Shown here one piece after another: positions 1-8,996 of a stretch of DNA of 64,000 nt. A model generated the notes under the pieces. That model did no database searches, was not told the origin of the DNA, and saw only the letters and a program-made list of their open reading frames with translations. This DNA comes from Vibrio taketomensis. Lineage in GTDB: Bacteria; Pseudomonadota; Gammaproteobacteria; Enterobacterales; Vibrionaceae. The stretch spans positions 124,001 to 188,000 of the forward strand of contig NZ_AP019649.1 in the NCBI RefSeq assembly GCF_009938165.1, given 5' to 3'. The position numbers and the translations under genes are program-made. Numbering within the stretch: the stretch's first letter is position 1; each line of letters starts with the position of its first letter.

Positions 1-779
1 GCTTGATGCATATCGAGTGCACTTTCAACATCAATACGTGTGCAACCGTGTGGTGTAGCAAGAGATACAGGGCCGCTGACTAAGGTCACCGTTGCGCCCA
101 ACATTTGCGCAGCTTGTGCTAACGCAAAGCCCATCTTGCCAGAGCTGTGGTTGCTGATGTAACGCACCGGATCAATCGCTTCACGGGTTGGTCCAGCACT
201 AATGAGGATGGACTTGCCTTGTAGCAGTTTATCGCCAAAGAACGCTTCGCAGCGCTCGACCAATTGCATTGGCTCTAACATGCGGCCCGGGCCAACATCG
301 CCACACGCTTGTTCACCGGCTGCAGGGCCCCAAATGTGCATACCGCGACGCGCTAAGGTAGCGATGTTTTCCTGAGTCGCTTGGTTACGATACATCTGTT
401 GGTTCATGGCAGGAGAAACCACAATCGGAGCGTCACTCGCCAGCACCAGCGTCGTCAGTAAGTCATTACCCATACCAGCAGCCATTCGGGCAATGAGATC
501 GGCGGTTGCAGGCGCAAGCAGCACTAAATCTGCCCATTTTGCCAACTCAATATGGCCCATGGATGCTTCTGCAGCTGGATCTAGCAAGCTGTCAGAAACT
601 GGTCGTCCTGATACGGCTTGCATGGTTAGAGGAGTAATAAATTCTTTTGCCGCTTTGGTCATCACCACTTGCACTTGAGCACCACGCTCAATTAAGCGAC
701 GAGTCAGCTCAGCACATTTGTATGCGGCAATCCCACCGCTAATGCCCAGTAGGATTTTTTTACCTGCGAGTGTTTGCAT
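1..779 (-). CDS. coaBC: CoaBC bifunctional phosphopantothenoylcysteine decarboxylase/synthetase (partial, C-terminus outside window)
   Basis: CoaBC makes 4'-phosphopantetheine for coenzyme A: the CoaB part joins cysteine to 4'-phosphopantothenate using CTP and the flavin-dependent CoaC part decarboxylates the product. About 259 residues are present. The CoaC domain shows the flavin-fold motif [10 protein letters not shown] at residues 12-21, the catalytic His near residue 76 in [11 protein letters not shown], a PAMNQQMY motif and the [10 protein letters not shown] active-site segment. CoaB begins at about residue 190 with [20 protein letters not shown], and the gene runs off the left edge. 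The ATG is chosen because GGAG lies about 9 bases upstream (789-792). It is divergent from radC, a common arrangement in gammaproteobacteria. No damage is seen. Confidence 0.96.
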   Translation of the reverse strand, partial: MQTLAGKKILLGISGGIAAYKCAELTRRLIERGAQVQVVMTKAAKEFITPLTMQAVSGRPVSDSLLDPAAEASMGHIELAKWADLVLLAPATADLIARMAAGMGNDLLTTLVLASDAPIVVSPAMNQQMYRNQATQENIATLARRGMHIWGPAAGEQACGDVGPGRMLEPMQLVERCEAFFGDKLLQGKSILISAGPTREAIDPVRYISNHSSGKMGFALAQAAQMLGATVTLVSGPVSLATPHGCTRIDVESALDMHQ

Positions 780-1085
780 TGTTGTATCTCCAAAATATTG
801 CAGCAGATAATATCACAACCTTGAAGTAGAGATTAACTTGGCACGAGCGGGAGATAGCCAAAATTGAGATATCACAATTCGCAGTATGCTCAGTCGTAAG
901 CTGAGAGCTAAGATTTTGCTCGAAGTTGGTTTATTGGGGTGAGAGGAGCAGGCTGCCATACTTGAGTTAGTAAATGGTTACATAGAAATGTTGGGCTTAA
1001 ACAGAAATGAGAAACTCGATTTCGATTTTTTCCGTGGTTCGATTCCAATAACCCAATGGCTTTATATCTATATAAGGATAGGTTA
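780..1085. other. coaBC-radC divergent intergenic region
   Basis: About 300 bases between the divergent coaBC and radC starts. It must carry both promoters, but I see no convincing -35/-10 pair. The AAGGATAGG just before the radC TTG start acts as its ribosome binding site. An antisense open frame overlaps the radC start but has no protein-like features. Confidence 0.5.
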
Positions 1086-1760
1086 TTGAGTATTAAGTCC
1101 CTCCCGGCTGGTCTTTTACCAAGAGAAAAACTGTTAGCGTTAGGTGCGAGTTCGCTCAGTGATGTTGAATTGCTAGCGATATTTCTGCGTACGGGCACTC
1201 AAGGCATGAATGTATTGCAATTGGCTGAGCAGTTAATTAATGAATTCGGTTCATTGAGAAAGCTATTTGCTGCAACTCCGCAGGAGTTTTGTGCTCATAA
1301 AGGGCTGGGTAATGCAAAGTATGTGCAGTTGCAGGCTTGTTTAGAGATGTCGCAACGCTACTTAAGTGAGACTTTACAGCGAGGAGATGCTTTAACAAGC
1401 CCGCAATTAACGAAGTTATATTTATCTAGCGTATTGCGTGATCGCCAGCGTGAAGCCTTCTATATATTGTTTCTAGATAACCAACATCGCGTGATTAGCT
1501 CTGAAGTGATGTTTGAAGGGACGATAGATTCTGCCTCTGTATATCCACGCGAAGTCGTGAAACGTTCCTTAGAACACAATGCTGCCGCTTTAATCATCGC
1601 GCATAACCATCCATCGGGGATTGCAGAGCCAAGCCAAGCTGATCGCCGTATTACTAGGCGTTTAATTGATGCTTTGGCCTTGGTTGAGATAAGAATTCGC
1701 GACCATTTTGTGGTCGGAGATGGGGAAGTTATCTCCTTTGCGGAGCGTGGCTGGATATGA
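1086..1760 (+). CDS. radC: RadC/JAB1 domain protein
   Basis: RadC-family protein of about 224 residues, the usual length. It has an N-terminal helix-hairpin-helix-like part followed by a JAB1/MPN+ metalloprotease-like domain. The metal-binding signature HNHPSG with a downstream Asp (AEPSQAD) and an upstream Glu (FEGTIDSA) is complete. The name comes from an old and mistaken link to DNA repair, and the biochemical role is still unsettled. I chose the TTG at 1086 over the upstream in-frame ATG at 1056 because AAGGATAGG sits just before the TTG and the protein then begins SIKSLPAG like other family members. It stands alone, divergent from coaBC and upstream of the ribosomal protein genes. Confidence 0.9.
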   Translation: MSIKSLPAGLLPREKLLALGASSLSDVELLAIFLRTGTQGMNVLQLAEQLINEFGSLRKLFAATPQEFCAHKGLGNAKYVQLQACLEMSQRYLSETLQRGDALTSPQLTKLYLSSVLRDRQREAFYILFLDNQHRVISSEVMFEGTIDSASVYPREVVKRSLEHNAAALIIAHNHPSGIAEPSQADRRITRRLIDALALVEIRIRDHFVVGDGEVISFAERGWI

Positions 1761-1883
1761 ATCACAATTTTAAGTTGTTAGTTTGAAGAAATCTGAGTAC
1801 AATCCTCCGACATTTTTTGAACGTAAATTCAGCTCTGCTCAAAAAAAGATCACGAAAACCTGTAAAAAGGATCTGTTCGGGAC

Positions 1884-1912
1884 TTGAGCAATGCTGGTCA
1901 AGTTAGTATAAT
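1884..1912 (+). promoter_or_regulatory. Probable sigma-70 promoter of rpmBG
   Basis: TTGAGC (1884-1889) and a perfect TATAAT (1907-1912) are separated by 17 bases, about 130 bases upstream of rpmB. GC-rich bases follow the -10 box (GCGCGACC), as in growth-rate-regulated promoters. Assigned by consensus match and position only. Confidence 0.7.
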
Positions 1913-2041
1913 GCGCGACCTTTGATAGCCTTGTATAGACTTTCTATAGCGGCTCTTAACCTCTAACCTTCTGTTTAGAAATAGAAGAGGTTCGGCCACC
2001 AAGGTTGATATCGAGCTGAAACGATTTTGGAGAAGACATTC

Positions 2042-2278
2042 ATGTCACGAGTATGCCAAGTAACTGGTAAGCGTCCAGTAACGGGTAACAACCGTTCACA
2101 CGCACGAAATGCTACTAAGCGTCGTTTTCTGCCGAACCTACAAACTCATCGTTTCTGGGTAGAGAGCGAAAAACGTTTTGTTAAACTACGTCTATCTGCT
2201 AAAGGTATGCGCATTATCGACAAGAAAGGCATCGATGCTGTTCTTGCTGATATCCGTACACGTGGCGAAAACGTTTAA
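2042..2278 (+). CDS. rpmB: 50S ribosomal protein L28
   Basis: L28 of the large ribosomal subunit, 78 residues, the standard length. It begins [17 protein letters not shown] and contains the typical [16 protein letters not shown] segment. The ATG at 2042 is preceded by GGAGA (2030-2034). An upstream in-frame start would add five residues not found in the family. rpmG follows 13 bases later and is surely cotranscribed, with a strong promoter upstream and a terminator after rpmG. Confidence 0.98.
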   Translation: MSRVCQVTGKRPVTGNNRSHARNATKRRFLPNLQTHRFWVESEKRFVKLRLSAKGMRIIDKKGIDAVLADIRTRGENV

Positions 2279-2291
2279 GAGGAAATAGGCA

Positions 2292-2462
2292 ATGGCAAAG
2301 AAAGGCGTTCGTGAGAAAATCCGTCTAGTATCTACTGCTGAGACAGGTCACTTCTACACAACTGACAAGAACAAACGTAACATGCCTGGCAAATTCGAGA
2401 TCAAGAAATTTGATCCTGTAGTTCGCAAGCACGTTGTGTACAAAGAAGCTAAAATCAAGTAA
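2292..2462 (+). CDS. rpmG: 50S ribosomal protein L33
   Basis: L33, 56 residues, starting [20 protein letters not shown] and ending [11 protein letters not shown]. This is the zinc-independent form: the CxxC pairs of the zinc-binding version are absent. A GAGGAAA ribosome binding site (2279-2285) precedes the ATG. It is the second gene of the rpmBG operon and is followed by a hairpin terminator. Confidence 0.97.
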   Translation: MAKKGVREKIRLVSTAETGHFYTTDKNKRNMPGKFEIKKFDPVVRKHVVYKEAKIK

Positions 2463-2504
2463 TTGATTTTTCTTTGTAGCTTCTTAACAGAAGTCTGTAT
2501 TAGA

Positions 2505-2535
2505 AAACCCAACTTTCGAGTTGGGTTTTTCTTTT
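2505..2535 (+). terminator. Rho-independent terminator of rpmBG
   Basis: A 9-base stem AACCCAACT / AGTTGGGTT with a TTCG loop, followed by TTTCTTTTT, about 45 bases after the rpmG stop. Confidence 0.92.
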
Positions 2536-2597
2536 TGGATCAAATAATAACCGTTAAAATTGCTCTAGCGTTGTTTTGATATTTTAGGTGTTATCAA

Positions 2598-4130
2598 ATG
2601 CTATTAGTTAATAGAGTAATAAAGTTCATCGCTTTGTTAGCGCTTGCGTATGTAATGACGTTTGCGTTGGGCTATGAAGTGAAAGTCGATAGTTTGATTA
2701 TGTTAATGATCACTGTCGCGTTTTTGAAAACCAGCCATTTTGGTAAGCGTGCATTCCTTGTTTGGATTGCCCTCACAACACTCTATATTCCAGTTGCGTG
2801 GAACTACGGCGCCCCTAATTTAACTATCATTTCTTCTTTGATTGAAACCAACCCTTCAGAAGCGATGGAATTTACTCAAGATTTAGAATTGGTCACAGTT
2901 TTTGCTGCTGTTGGTTTTTTTCTACTGAGCTGTATTCTATTTCGAATCGTTCCTGCTATTCCCTTACAGAAAAGCTCACTGCTCTATCTGGCGGCATTCA
3001 CTTTTTTGATTTTTGATAAACCCGTTAGAACGATTATTGAACGTGATATAGACCAACACTACAGCCATGCAATGCTGGATCATATGCGCTATACCCCTAT
3101 TCGCTTTGCCTTCGATTGGTATGACGCCTACGACAAATATTACCGATATCATCAGCAGCTAGCAGAACAACAAAAAATAGCACCAACTTGGAAGGTGTTG
3201 TCGCATCGAGATTTACCGACCAATACGATTTTAGTCATTGGCGAGAGTGTGCGAAAAGATTATATGCATGCTTATGGTTTTTCTATGGAAAACACTCAGT
3301 TTATGTCGCATGCCAACGGGCAACTTTGGACCAACTTTATCTCTCCGGGACCGAACACGCTAACTTCTGTGATGAGATACATCACTCTTAATCACGGATT
3401 AGGCATAGAGGCTCATAATAATATCAATACGTTGGCTGAGGCTGCTGGCATTGAAACATTCTGGATTTCTAATCAAGGCCGAATCGGTGAGTTTGATACC
3501 AGTATTAGCTCTGTTGCTGGTTATGCTAATTCAGTGTTTTTTACACGCACTGGTAGTTATGCCGACTCGAAAATTTATGATAGTGAATTATTGCCATCGA
3601 TAAAGAATGCTCTTTCCAGCAGCAATAAAGCAAAACTGATTGTTGTGCATTTAATGGGTTCGCATTCCGCATTTTGTGACCGTGTGGAAGAGGAGCCTTC
3701 GTTCCAATTTAATGGTGATAAGATCTCGTGTTATGTTGAATCCATCGGGCAAACTGATGCTTTTATTGAAAAAATCAATCAATTTGCTCAAGCGCAAGCT
3801 TTGCCGTACAACTTGGTTTATGTTGCTGACCATGGACTAGCGCATCGAAATGGTGGGCGCAATCTGCGTCACGATCCATCTAAGAAGCAATCGTATCAAG
3901 TACCGCTATTTATTACAGGTACAGCATTTACAGCGCGAGAAGTTATTGATTATCCGCGTAATGGTTTCGCTTTGCTTCGAGCTATGTCAGAGTTGATGGG
4001 GATCTCTACTGAACAATTTAAGCAATCTCCGTCATTCTTCTCGCCGTACAAGGATGAGGCAACGGTGAACAATGGTGAGGGACAGCTTGTTCCATTGTCT
4101 AGCTTAAAGGATGATCCTATCGTTTCATGA
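2598..4130 (+). CDS. Membrane phosphoethanolamine transferase-like protein (sulfatase/alkaline phosphatase fold)
   Basis: A 510-residue inner-membrane enzyme of the EptA/OpgE/CptA type, which move phosphoethanolamine from phosphatidylethanolamine onto lipid A, core sugars or glucans in the periplasm. Residues 1 to about 165 form an N-terminal membrane domain with roughly five hydrophobic helices, followed by a periplasmic sulfatase domain. Family motifs seen are VIGESVRKDYMHAYGF (about residue 213 on), a Thr-rich nucleophile region GPNTLTSVMRYI (Thr254 or Thr256), VVHLMGSH, and the metal-binding YVADHG with a following RHDP. The substrate cannot be told from sequence. The ribosome binding site is weak. 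It lies alone between rpmG and mutM, and LPS genes begin further downstream. Confidence 0.85.
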   Translation: MLLVNRVIKFIALLALAYVMTFALGYEVKVDSLIMLMITVAFLKTSHFGKRAFLVWIALTTLYIPVAWNYGAPNLTIISSLIETNPSEAMEFTQDLELVTVFAAVGFFLLSCILFRIVPAIPLQKSSLLYLAAFTFLIFDKPVRTIIERDIDQHYSHAMLDHMRYTPIRFAFDWYDAYDKYYRYHQQLAEQQKIAPTWKVLSHRDLPTNTILVIGESVRKDYMHAYGFSMENTQFMSHANGQLWTNFISPGPNTLTSVMRYITLNHGLGIEAHNNINTLAEAAGIETFWISNQGRIGEFDTSISSVAGYANSVFFTRTGSYADSKIYDSELLPSIKNALSSSNKAKLIVVHLMGSHSAFCDRVEEEPSFQFNGDKISCYVESIGQTDAFIEKINQFAQAQALPYNLVYVADHGLAHRNGGRNLRHDPSKKQSYQVPLFITGTAFTAREVIDYPRNGFALLRAMSELMGISTEQFKQSPSFFSPYKDEATVNNGEGQLVPLSSLKDDPIVS

Positions 4131-4209
4131 CGTGGTCGTTGGTGACGGCTAAGGAGTCGTTACCACTTATTATAGATTCACCGAGAAGCTGTTTAATTAA
4201 GGAAGGATT

Positions 4210-4701
4210 ATGCGTAAAACGATTAAGCAACGCCGCCGTTGGAACTACTTACTGATGTTTGTAGTAGTGGTGTTTATGGTTCTGCTTAACCTTCCCACTT
4301 TGATAAAACAATATCTTATTCCAGCACCAGATGAGCAAATTATTGCTCATCCATACCTAATAAATCCTGATGCAGAGTTGCGTGCATTGCACTCAAGTCA
4401 GTGGTCGCTTACTCACCAAGAAGGTGTATGGGCTTTGAATGTGTCGAGTAAGGTTGAACCGCAACAATTGGCGCAACGTTGGCGCTCGCTAGTAGGAACT
4501 GAGCTCTCTCCACAACAGTTTCAATCACTCAAGCCATCATTGAATTCACCAAGCTCAATTGAAGTCTGGTACGTTGGTCAGGATGAGCCACAAAGAATCA
4601 CTTACTATCAATTGCCGCAGTTTTGGCTGTTGAAAAACTGGCAAGATAAATGGATTGCCGTTACGGTAGAGCCTAGCTATTTGCTGCTTAGCCTGAACTA
4701 A
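4210..4701 (+). CDS. Hypothetical single-pass membrane protein
   Basis: I recognise no named family in this 163-residue protein. A basic N-terminus (MRKTIKQRRRW) precedes one hydrophobic helix at about residues 14-34 (YLLMFVVVVFMVLLNLPTLI), then a soluble, probably periplasmic domain rich in Gln and Ser with no cysteines and no catalytic motif. The topology suggests an anchored periplasmic protein. AAGGA lies just before the ATG. It ends 13 bases before mutM, so cotranscription is likely, but nothing links it to DNA repair. Confidence 0.75.
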   Translation: MRKTIKQRRRWNYLLMFVVVVFMVLLNLPTLIKQYLIPAPDEQIIAHPYLINPDAELRALHSSQWSLTHQEGVWALNVSSKVEPQQLAQRWRSLVGTELSPQQFQSLKPSLNSPSSIEVWYVGQDEPQRITYYQLPQFWLLKNWQDKWIAVTVEPSYLLLSLN

Positions 4702-4714
4702 GTTGGAGTGATTT

Positions 4715-5521
4715 ATGCCAGAGTTACCTGAAGTTGAAGTGAGCCGCATGGGAATCTCCCCTCATTTAATTGGCCAACAAATTAAATCTCTTACCTTTCG
4801 TACTCCGAAATTGCGTTGGCATATCCCAAAAGAACTCAAGCAATTAGAAGGTCACATCGTGCGTGATATTCGCCGTCGGGCGAAGTATCTCATTATAGAA
4901 ACTGATGTGGGTAGTGCGATTGTGCATTTGGGGATGTCTGGCTCGTTGCGTGTACTTGATGCGGAACTTCCTGCCGGTAAGCACGATCATGTCGATCTTA
5001 CCTTGGCGAATGGCAAAGTGCTGCGTTATAACGATCCGCGTCGCTTTGGCGCGTGGTTATTTAGTGAAAATGGTGAGCATGACGTCTTAGAGCATATGGG
5101 ACCAGAGCCACTAACCGAAGAGTTCAGTGCAGAATATATGTGGGAGAAGGCGTGTAATAAACGCGTAGCCGTAAAACAGTTCATCATGGACAATAAAGTG
5201 GTGGTTGGCGTTGGGAATATCTACGCTAGCGAGTCACTATTTAGTGCATGCATTCTTCCAACTCGTGCGGCCAATTCAATTAAATTTAAAGAGTGGCGCC
5301 TATTAGTACCTGAGATAAAAAAAGTACTTGAGACTTCGATTCAGCAAGGCGGAACAACATTAAAAGATTTTTCTCAAGTAGACGGTAAACCTGGTTACTT
5401 TGCTCAAGAATTACGTGTGTATGGCAAAGCAGGGCAACCCTGCCCACGTTGTGGCGAACCAATACATGAACAAAAAATAGGGCAACGTAATACGTTTTTT
5501 TGCCCTCATTGTCAGAAATGA
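4715..5521 (+). CDS. mutM: Formamidopyrimidine-DNA glycosylase
   Basis: MutM/Fpg removes 8-oxoguanine and formamidopyrimidines from DNA by base excision and then cuts the strand by beta,delta-elimination. The protein has 268 residues, the family norm. The N-terminal PELPEVE supplies the catalytic Pro2 and Glu3. LGMSGSLR, the NDPRRFGAW stretch and VGNIYASE (helix-two-turns-helix) follow. The C-terminal zinc finger is complete, with CPRCG near the end and FFCPHCQK as the last residues. GGAG sits 8 bases before the ATG. No anomalies. Confidence 0.97.
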   Translation: MPELPEVEVSRMGISPHLIGQQIKSLTFRTPKLRWHIPKELKQLEGHIVRDIRRRAKYLIIETDVGSAIVHLGMSGSLRVLDAELPAGKHDHVDLTLANGKVLRYNDPRRFGAWLFSENGEHDVLEHMGPEPLTEEFSAEYMWEKACNKRVAVKQFIMDNKVVVGVGNIYASESLFSACILPTRAANSIKFKEWRLLVPEIKKVLETSIQQGGTTLKDFSQVDGKPGYFAQELRVYGKAGQPCPRCGEPIHEQKIGQRNTFFCPHCQK

Positions 5522-5610
5522 TAAACATAAGATTGAATATCCACGGTATAGTGTAGTGTTGACGAAAACGCTACAATCAAGTGGTATCATCTATTTTAGA
5601 GATTAAGAAA

Positions 5611-6615
5611 ATGAAATATTTAGTGACAGGCGCAGCAGGCTTTATTGGCTCTGCAGTATCGGAAAGACTTTGTGCGATGGGGCATCAAGTGGTCGGTATC
5701 GACAATCTAAACGATTATTACGATGTGTCACTAAAGCATGCTCGTCTTGAGCGAGCCGCTCATCCTGAATTCCAGTTTATTGAATTGGATTTAGCCGATC
5801 GTGAAGGTATTGCGGCGCTATTTGCTGAGCAAAAATTTGACCGTGTTATTCATCTTGCCGCTCAAGCAGGTGTACGTTACTCGATTGATAACCCAATGGC
5901 TTATGCCGATAGTAACTTAGTGGGTCATTTAACCATCTTGGAAGGCTGTCGCCATCATAAGATTCAGCACTTAGTCTATGCATCATCAAGTTCTGTGTAT
6001 GGATTGAACCAAAAAATGCCATTTGATACTGCAGATTCTGTCGATCATCCGATTTCTTTGTACGCGGCAACCAAAAAGTCGAACGAATTGATGGCGCATA
6101 CATACTCACATCTCTACGGACTTCCAACTACAGGTCTGCGTTTTTTCACGGTTTATGGCCCGTGGGGACGTCCGGATATGGCGTTGTTTAAGTTCACCAA
6201 TGCGATTGTTAAAGGTGAAACTATCGATGTCTACAACAATGGCGATATGCGTCGTGACTTCACTTACATCGATGATATTGTCGAAGGAATTATCCGTATT
6301 CAAGATGTGATCCCACAGAAAAATGTCGACTGGACGGTAGAACAAGGTTCACCAGCAAGCAGTTCAGCACCATATAAGGTCTATAACATTGGTCATGGCA
6401 GTCCAGTTAAGCTGATGGATTACATTGAATCTCTGGAGACATCATTGGGTATGGAAGCGAAGAAAAACTTTATGCCGATGCAGCCGGGTGATGTCTACGC
6501 GACTTATGCGGATACTGAAGATTTGTTTAAAGCAACAGGATACGTGCCGCAGGTAAAAGTAAAGGAAGGTGTCCAAGCTTTTGTTGATTGGTATAAGCAG
6601 TACTACCAAATTTAA
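5611..6615 (+). CDS. UDP-glucuronate 4-epimerase-type NAD-dependent sugar epimerase
   Basis: An extended short-chain dehydrogenase of 334 residues. It shows the Rossmann motif TGAAGFIGSA (about 7-16), the DNLNDYYD segment typical of UDP-glucuronate/galacturonate epimerases, the catalytic SSSSVYG and YAATKK (YxxxK), and RFFTVYGPWGRPDMA. The likely reaction converts UDP-glucuronate to UDP-galacturonate for surface polysaccharide. The ATG at 5611 is chosen because the protein then starts MKYLVTGAAG like its relatives; a longer in-frame start at 5581 looks spurious. Its substrate would come from Ugd, encoded 10 kb away at 15.5-16.6 kb. It stands alone, ending at a shared hairpin with coaD. Confidence 0.88.
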   Translation: MKYLVTGAAGFIGSAVSERLCAMGHQVVGIDNLNDYYDVSLKHARLERAAHPEFQFIELDLADREGIAALFAEQKFDRVIHLAAQAGVRYSIDNPMAYADSNLVGHLTILEGCRHHKIQHLVYASSSSVYGLNQKMPFDTADSVDHPISLYAATKKSNELMAHTYSHLYGLPTTGLRFFTVYGPWGRPDMALFKFTNAIVKGETIDVYNNGDMRRDFTYIDDIVEGIIRIQDVIPQKNVDWTVEQGSPASSSAPYKVYNIGHGSPVKLMDYIESLETSLGMEAKKNFMPMQPGDVYATYADTEDLFKATGYVPQVKVKEGVQAFVDWYKQYYQI

Positions 6616-6617
6616 TA

Positions 6618-6648
6618 AAAAAGCGAGCTGAATAGCTCGCTTTTTTGT
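6618..6648. terminator. Bidirectional terminator between epimerase gene and coaD
   Basis: Stem AAGCGAGCT / AGCTCGCTT with a GAAT loop, flanked by an A run on the left and a T run on the right. It serves the convergent epimerase gene (+) and coaD (-). Confidence 0.9.
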
Positions 6649-6653
6649 ATCTG

Positions 6654-7136
6654 TTAAGTGCGTTTTTTCTCTTCAAGAGCCTTGGCGACGATCTCAGGAA
6701 CAAAATTTGAAACATCACCCCCATGGATGGCAACTTCTCTTACAATCGTCGACGAGAGAAATGCAAACTCTTCAGATGGCGTTAAGAAAATGCTTTCTAA
6801 TCCGGGCAGCAGTTTGCGATACATACTGGTCAAGCCGAATTCGTACTCAAAGTCCATAGTAGTTCTTAAACCACGAATTAGCACGTTACCGTTTTGTTGC
6901 TCGACAAAATCCACGAGTAATCCTGAAAAACCTTGCACAGATACATTAGGAAGATCTGCTACCGCAGCTTTTAACAGTTCGACGCGCTCTTCTAAGCTAA
7001 ACATGGTGTTTTTGCTTGGACTAGCGGCAACGCCGATAGTGAGGTGGTCAAACATTTTAGCTGCACGGGCAATGATGTCGATATGACCATTGGTAACAGG
7101 GTCAAAGGTACCAGGATAAATGACATGGTTAGACAT
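6654..7136 (-). CDS. coaD: Phosphopantetheine adenylyltransferase
   Basis: CoaD transfers AMP from ATP to 4'-phosphopantetheine, the next-to-last step of coenzyme A synthesis. The protein has 160 residues, the normal length. It carries the nucleotidyltransferase motif [15 protein letters not shown] near the N-terminus, [13 protein letters not shown] for pantetheine binding, and the C-terminal SSTIVREVA. The ATG at 7136 gives [11 protein letters not shown]; longer in-frame starts overlap the upstream gene. The heptosyltransferase gene ends at 7138, one base away, so the two are cotranscribed, an arrangement frequent near enterobacterial and Vibrio core loci. Confidence 0.97.
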   Translation of the reverse strand: MSNHVIYPGTFDPVTNGHIDIIARAAKMFDHLTIGVAASPSKNTMFSLEERVELLKAAVADLPNVSVQGFSGLLVDFVEQQNGNVLIRGLRTTMDFEYEFGLTSMYRKLLPGLESIFLTPSEEFAFLSSTIVREVAIHGGDVSNFVPEIVAKALEEKKRT

Positions 7137-7137
7137 A

Positions 7138-8184
7138 TTATTGTTCCTTACTCCAAAGGTTATTGAGCTGCTCTTTGACCATATCAACGCTAATATCACG
7201 CATTAAGTCATCTCCTTTTGCACGAGTACCCCAAGGTAATGCATCAACAGGTTTGTGGTATTGCGCCTCGACATGCTGTTTATAGACACTAACTACGCTA
7301 TCGAGATTGTTATACGGGCCAGTACGTAGTGGATTGCTGTGGGCATATAGCCCAATCACTAGTGTTGACTGAGTCGTTGCTAAGTGTGCCGGGCCGGTAT
7401 CTGGAGCTAATACGATGGTGGCATGCTTCAATACCGCCGTTAATTGCTTCAGTGAGGTTTGTCCGACGATATTTTTGAGCGGCGTATGGCTCAACGCTTC
7501 GATCTCTTTGGCTAGTTTCACTTCACGCTCTGCAGGAGAGCCACAAAGTACGACTTGCAGACCTTGAGTCGCGGCATAGTCGGCGATTTCTGCATAGCGC
7601 TCGGTGAGCCAGTTGCGTGAATCTTTACTCGCAGCTGGTGCAATCACCAATGTTGGTTTGTTATCCATTACCTGCAGAGCGAAGGCTTCATCGGCTTCAC
7701 TCAATGGAATATTCCAGCTTGGCTTGTCAAACGTCACACCAATATAGCGAGCAAATTCGGCAAAGTTATCCAGCACATGGAATTGTTCTGAATTTGGCAA
7801 GTGGCGGTTAGTAAACAGATATTGCCCTTCACGGGTGCGGTTTTTGCTAAAACCAATTTTATATTTCGCTTTAATACCAATCGAAAGTACGCTTGCACGC
7901 AAAGCTGCCTGCATGTGGAGTAGGGCATCAAAGCGCTGTGAAGACAGCTGTTTCCATAGGGCTTTCATGCCTTTAAAGCCTTGTTTTTTGTCAAACACAA
8001 CGACTTCAATGTTTGGTAAATCTTGGATCAACATGGCCTCAATTTTACCCGTAATCCAAGTGATTTTAGTTTCTGGCCATTGCTTTTGAATCGCTTGAAC
8101 GACCGAAATAGCATGACAAACATCGCCTATCGCAGAGAGGCGCAAGATGCAAAGCGAGCTTGGAGCTGAAGTAAATAGCGGCAT
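7138..8184 (-). CDS. LPS heptosyltransferase family protein (GT9)
   Basis: A 348-residue glycosyltransferase family 9 protein related to WaaC/WaaF/WaaQ, which add ADP-activated heptose to the inner core at the cytoplasmic face of the inner membrane. It begins with [20 protein letters not shown], the GT9 N-terminal signature including the catalytic Asp region (GDV). The C-terminal half has [13 protein letters not shown], the nucleotide-sugar site. I cannot say which heptose it adds. It lies directly upstream of coaD and divergent from kdkA. Confidence 0.88.
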   Translation of the reverse strand: MPLFTSAPSSLCILRLSAIGDVCHAISVVQAIQKQWPETKITWITGKIEAMLIQDLPNIEVVVFDKKQGFKGMKALWKQLSSQRFDALLHMQAALRASVLSIGIKAKYKIGFSKNRTREGQYLFTNRHLPNSEQFHVLDNFAEFARYIGVTFDKPSWNIPLSEADEAFALQVMDNKPTLVIAPAASKDSRNWLTERYAEIADYAATQGLQVVLCGSPAEREVKLAKEIEALSHTPLKNIVGQTSLKQLTAVLKHATIVLAPDTGPAHLATTQSTLVIGLYAHSNPLRTGPYNNLDSVVSVYKQHVEAQYHKPVDALPWGTRAKGDDLMRDISVDMVKEQLNNLWSKEQ

Positions 8185-8282
8185 AAATATCGTCTTAAAA
8201 TTAGCAACCTAAGAATTATGCAGATACTCGCATTGGATGTAAAATATTGAGCGAGTATTCGCCGAATAAGAAAGGTTTGTCC

Positions 8283-8996
8283 ATGCAGCAACTTAGTTTT
8301 AACGATCAGGTGATTTGGTTTGAGCCTAGTCTACTAACCAATATAGATCATTCGCAGCTTGCGCAGATTTTTGAACCAGAATTTTGGCAACAGCGAGAGG
8401 CTATTGTGGGCAGTGCTCGTGGTCGTGGAACCACTTGGTTTGTGCAACTTGAACAGATGCAGGCGGCGCTGCGTCATTACCGCCGTGGTGGTTTGTTTGG
8501 TAAATTGGTCAAGGATAGCTATTACTTCACCAACTGGGATCATACTCGTGGTGCGCGAGAAATCGAGGTATTAGAGGCACTGACTCAACACAAAGTGCAT
8601 GTACCTCGCGCCATTGCTGCTCGCGCGGTGAAACATGGCTTTTTCTATCGAGCCGATATACTTTCTGAGCGTATCCCTAACGCCAAAGACTTGGTCGATA
8701 TATTGGTTGAAAGCCCACTTGCACATCAAGTGTATTACGACATTGGTGCAGAGATAAAAAAAATGCACCAAGCAGGCGTCAATCATACCGATCTGAATAT
8801 TCACAATATCTTGCTCGATGAGCAGCAGAAGGTATGGCTAATTGATTTTGATAAATGTGGCGTACAAGCAGGTGATGCTTGGAAAGCGGGCAATTTGGCA
8901 CGTCTTCAGCGCTCTTTTATTAAAGAACTGAAAAAGTGCCAAATTCATTGGCAAAAGGCCGACTGGCAAGCATTGCTAGATGGTTACAATGCTTAG
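8283..8996 (+). CDS. kdkA: 3-deoxy-D-manno-octulosonic acid (Kdo) kinase
   Basis: KdkA phosphorylates position 4 of the single Kdo residue on lipid A in organisms such as Haemophilus and Vibrio. It has 237 residues, the family size. The kinase-like fold shows GRGTTWFV, the RGG(L)FG loop with KDSYYFT, the catalytic loop VNHTDLNIHNILLD (HxDLNxxN) and the metal-binding IDFDKCG. The ATG at 8283 is chosen over an in-frame upstream start because MQQLSFNDQVIW matches the usual N-terminus and AAAGG precedes it. Its last four bases overlap the convergent waaA stop, so the two core genes are packed tail to tail. Confidence 0.93.
   Translation: MQQLSFNDQVIWFEPSLLTNIDHSQLAQIFEPEFWQQREAIVGSARGRGTTWFVQLEQMQAALRHYRRGGLFGKLVKDSYYFTNWDHTRGAREIEVLEALTQHKVHVPRAIAARAVKHGFFYRADILSERIPNAKDLVDILVESPLAHQVYYDIGAEIKKMHQAGVNHTDLNIHNILLDEQQKVWLIDFDKCGVQAGDAWKAGNLARLQRSFIKELKKCQIHWQKADWQALLDGYNA

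Noticed and set aside
908..1198. Antisense open frame over the coaBC-radC gap and radC start
   Set aside because: It has no protein-like motif and overlaps a well supported gene on the other strand.
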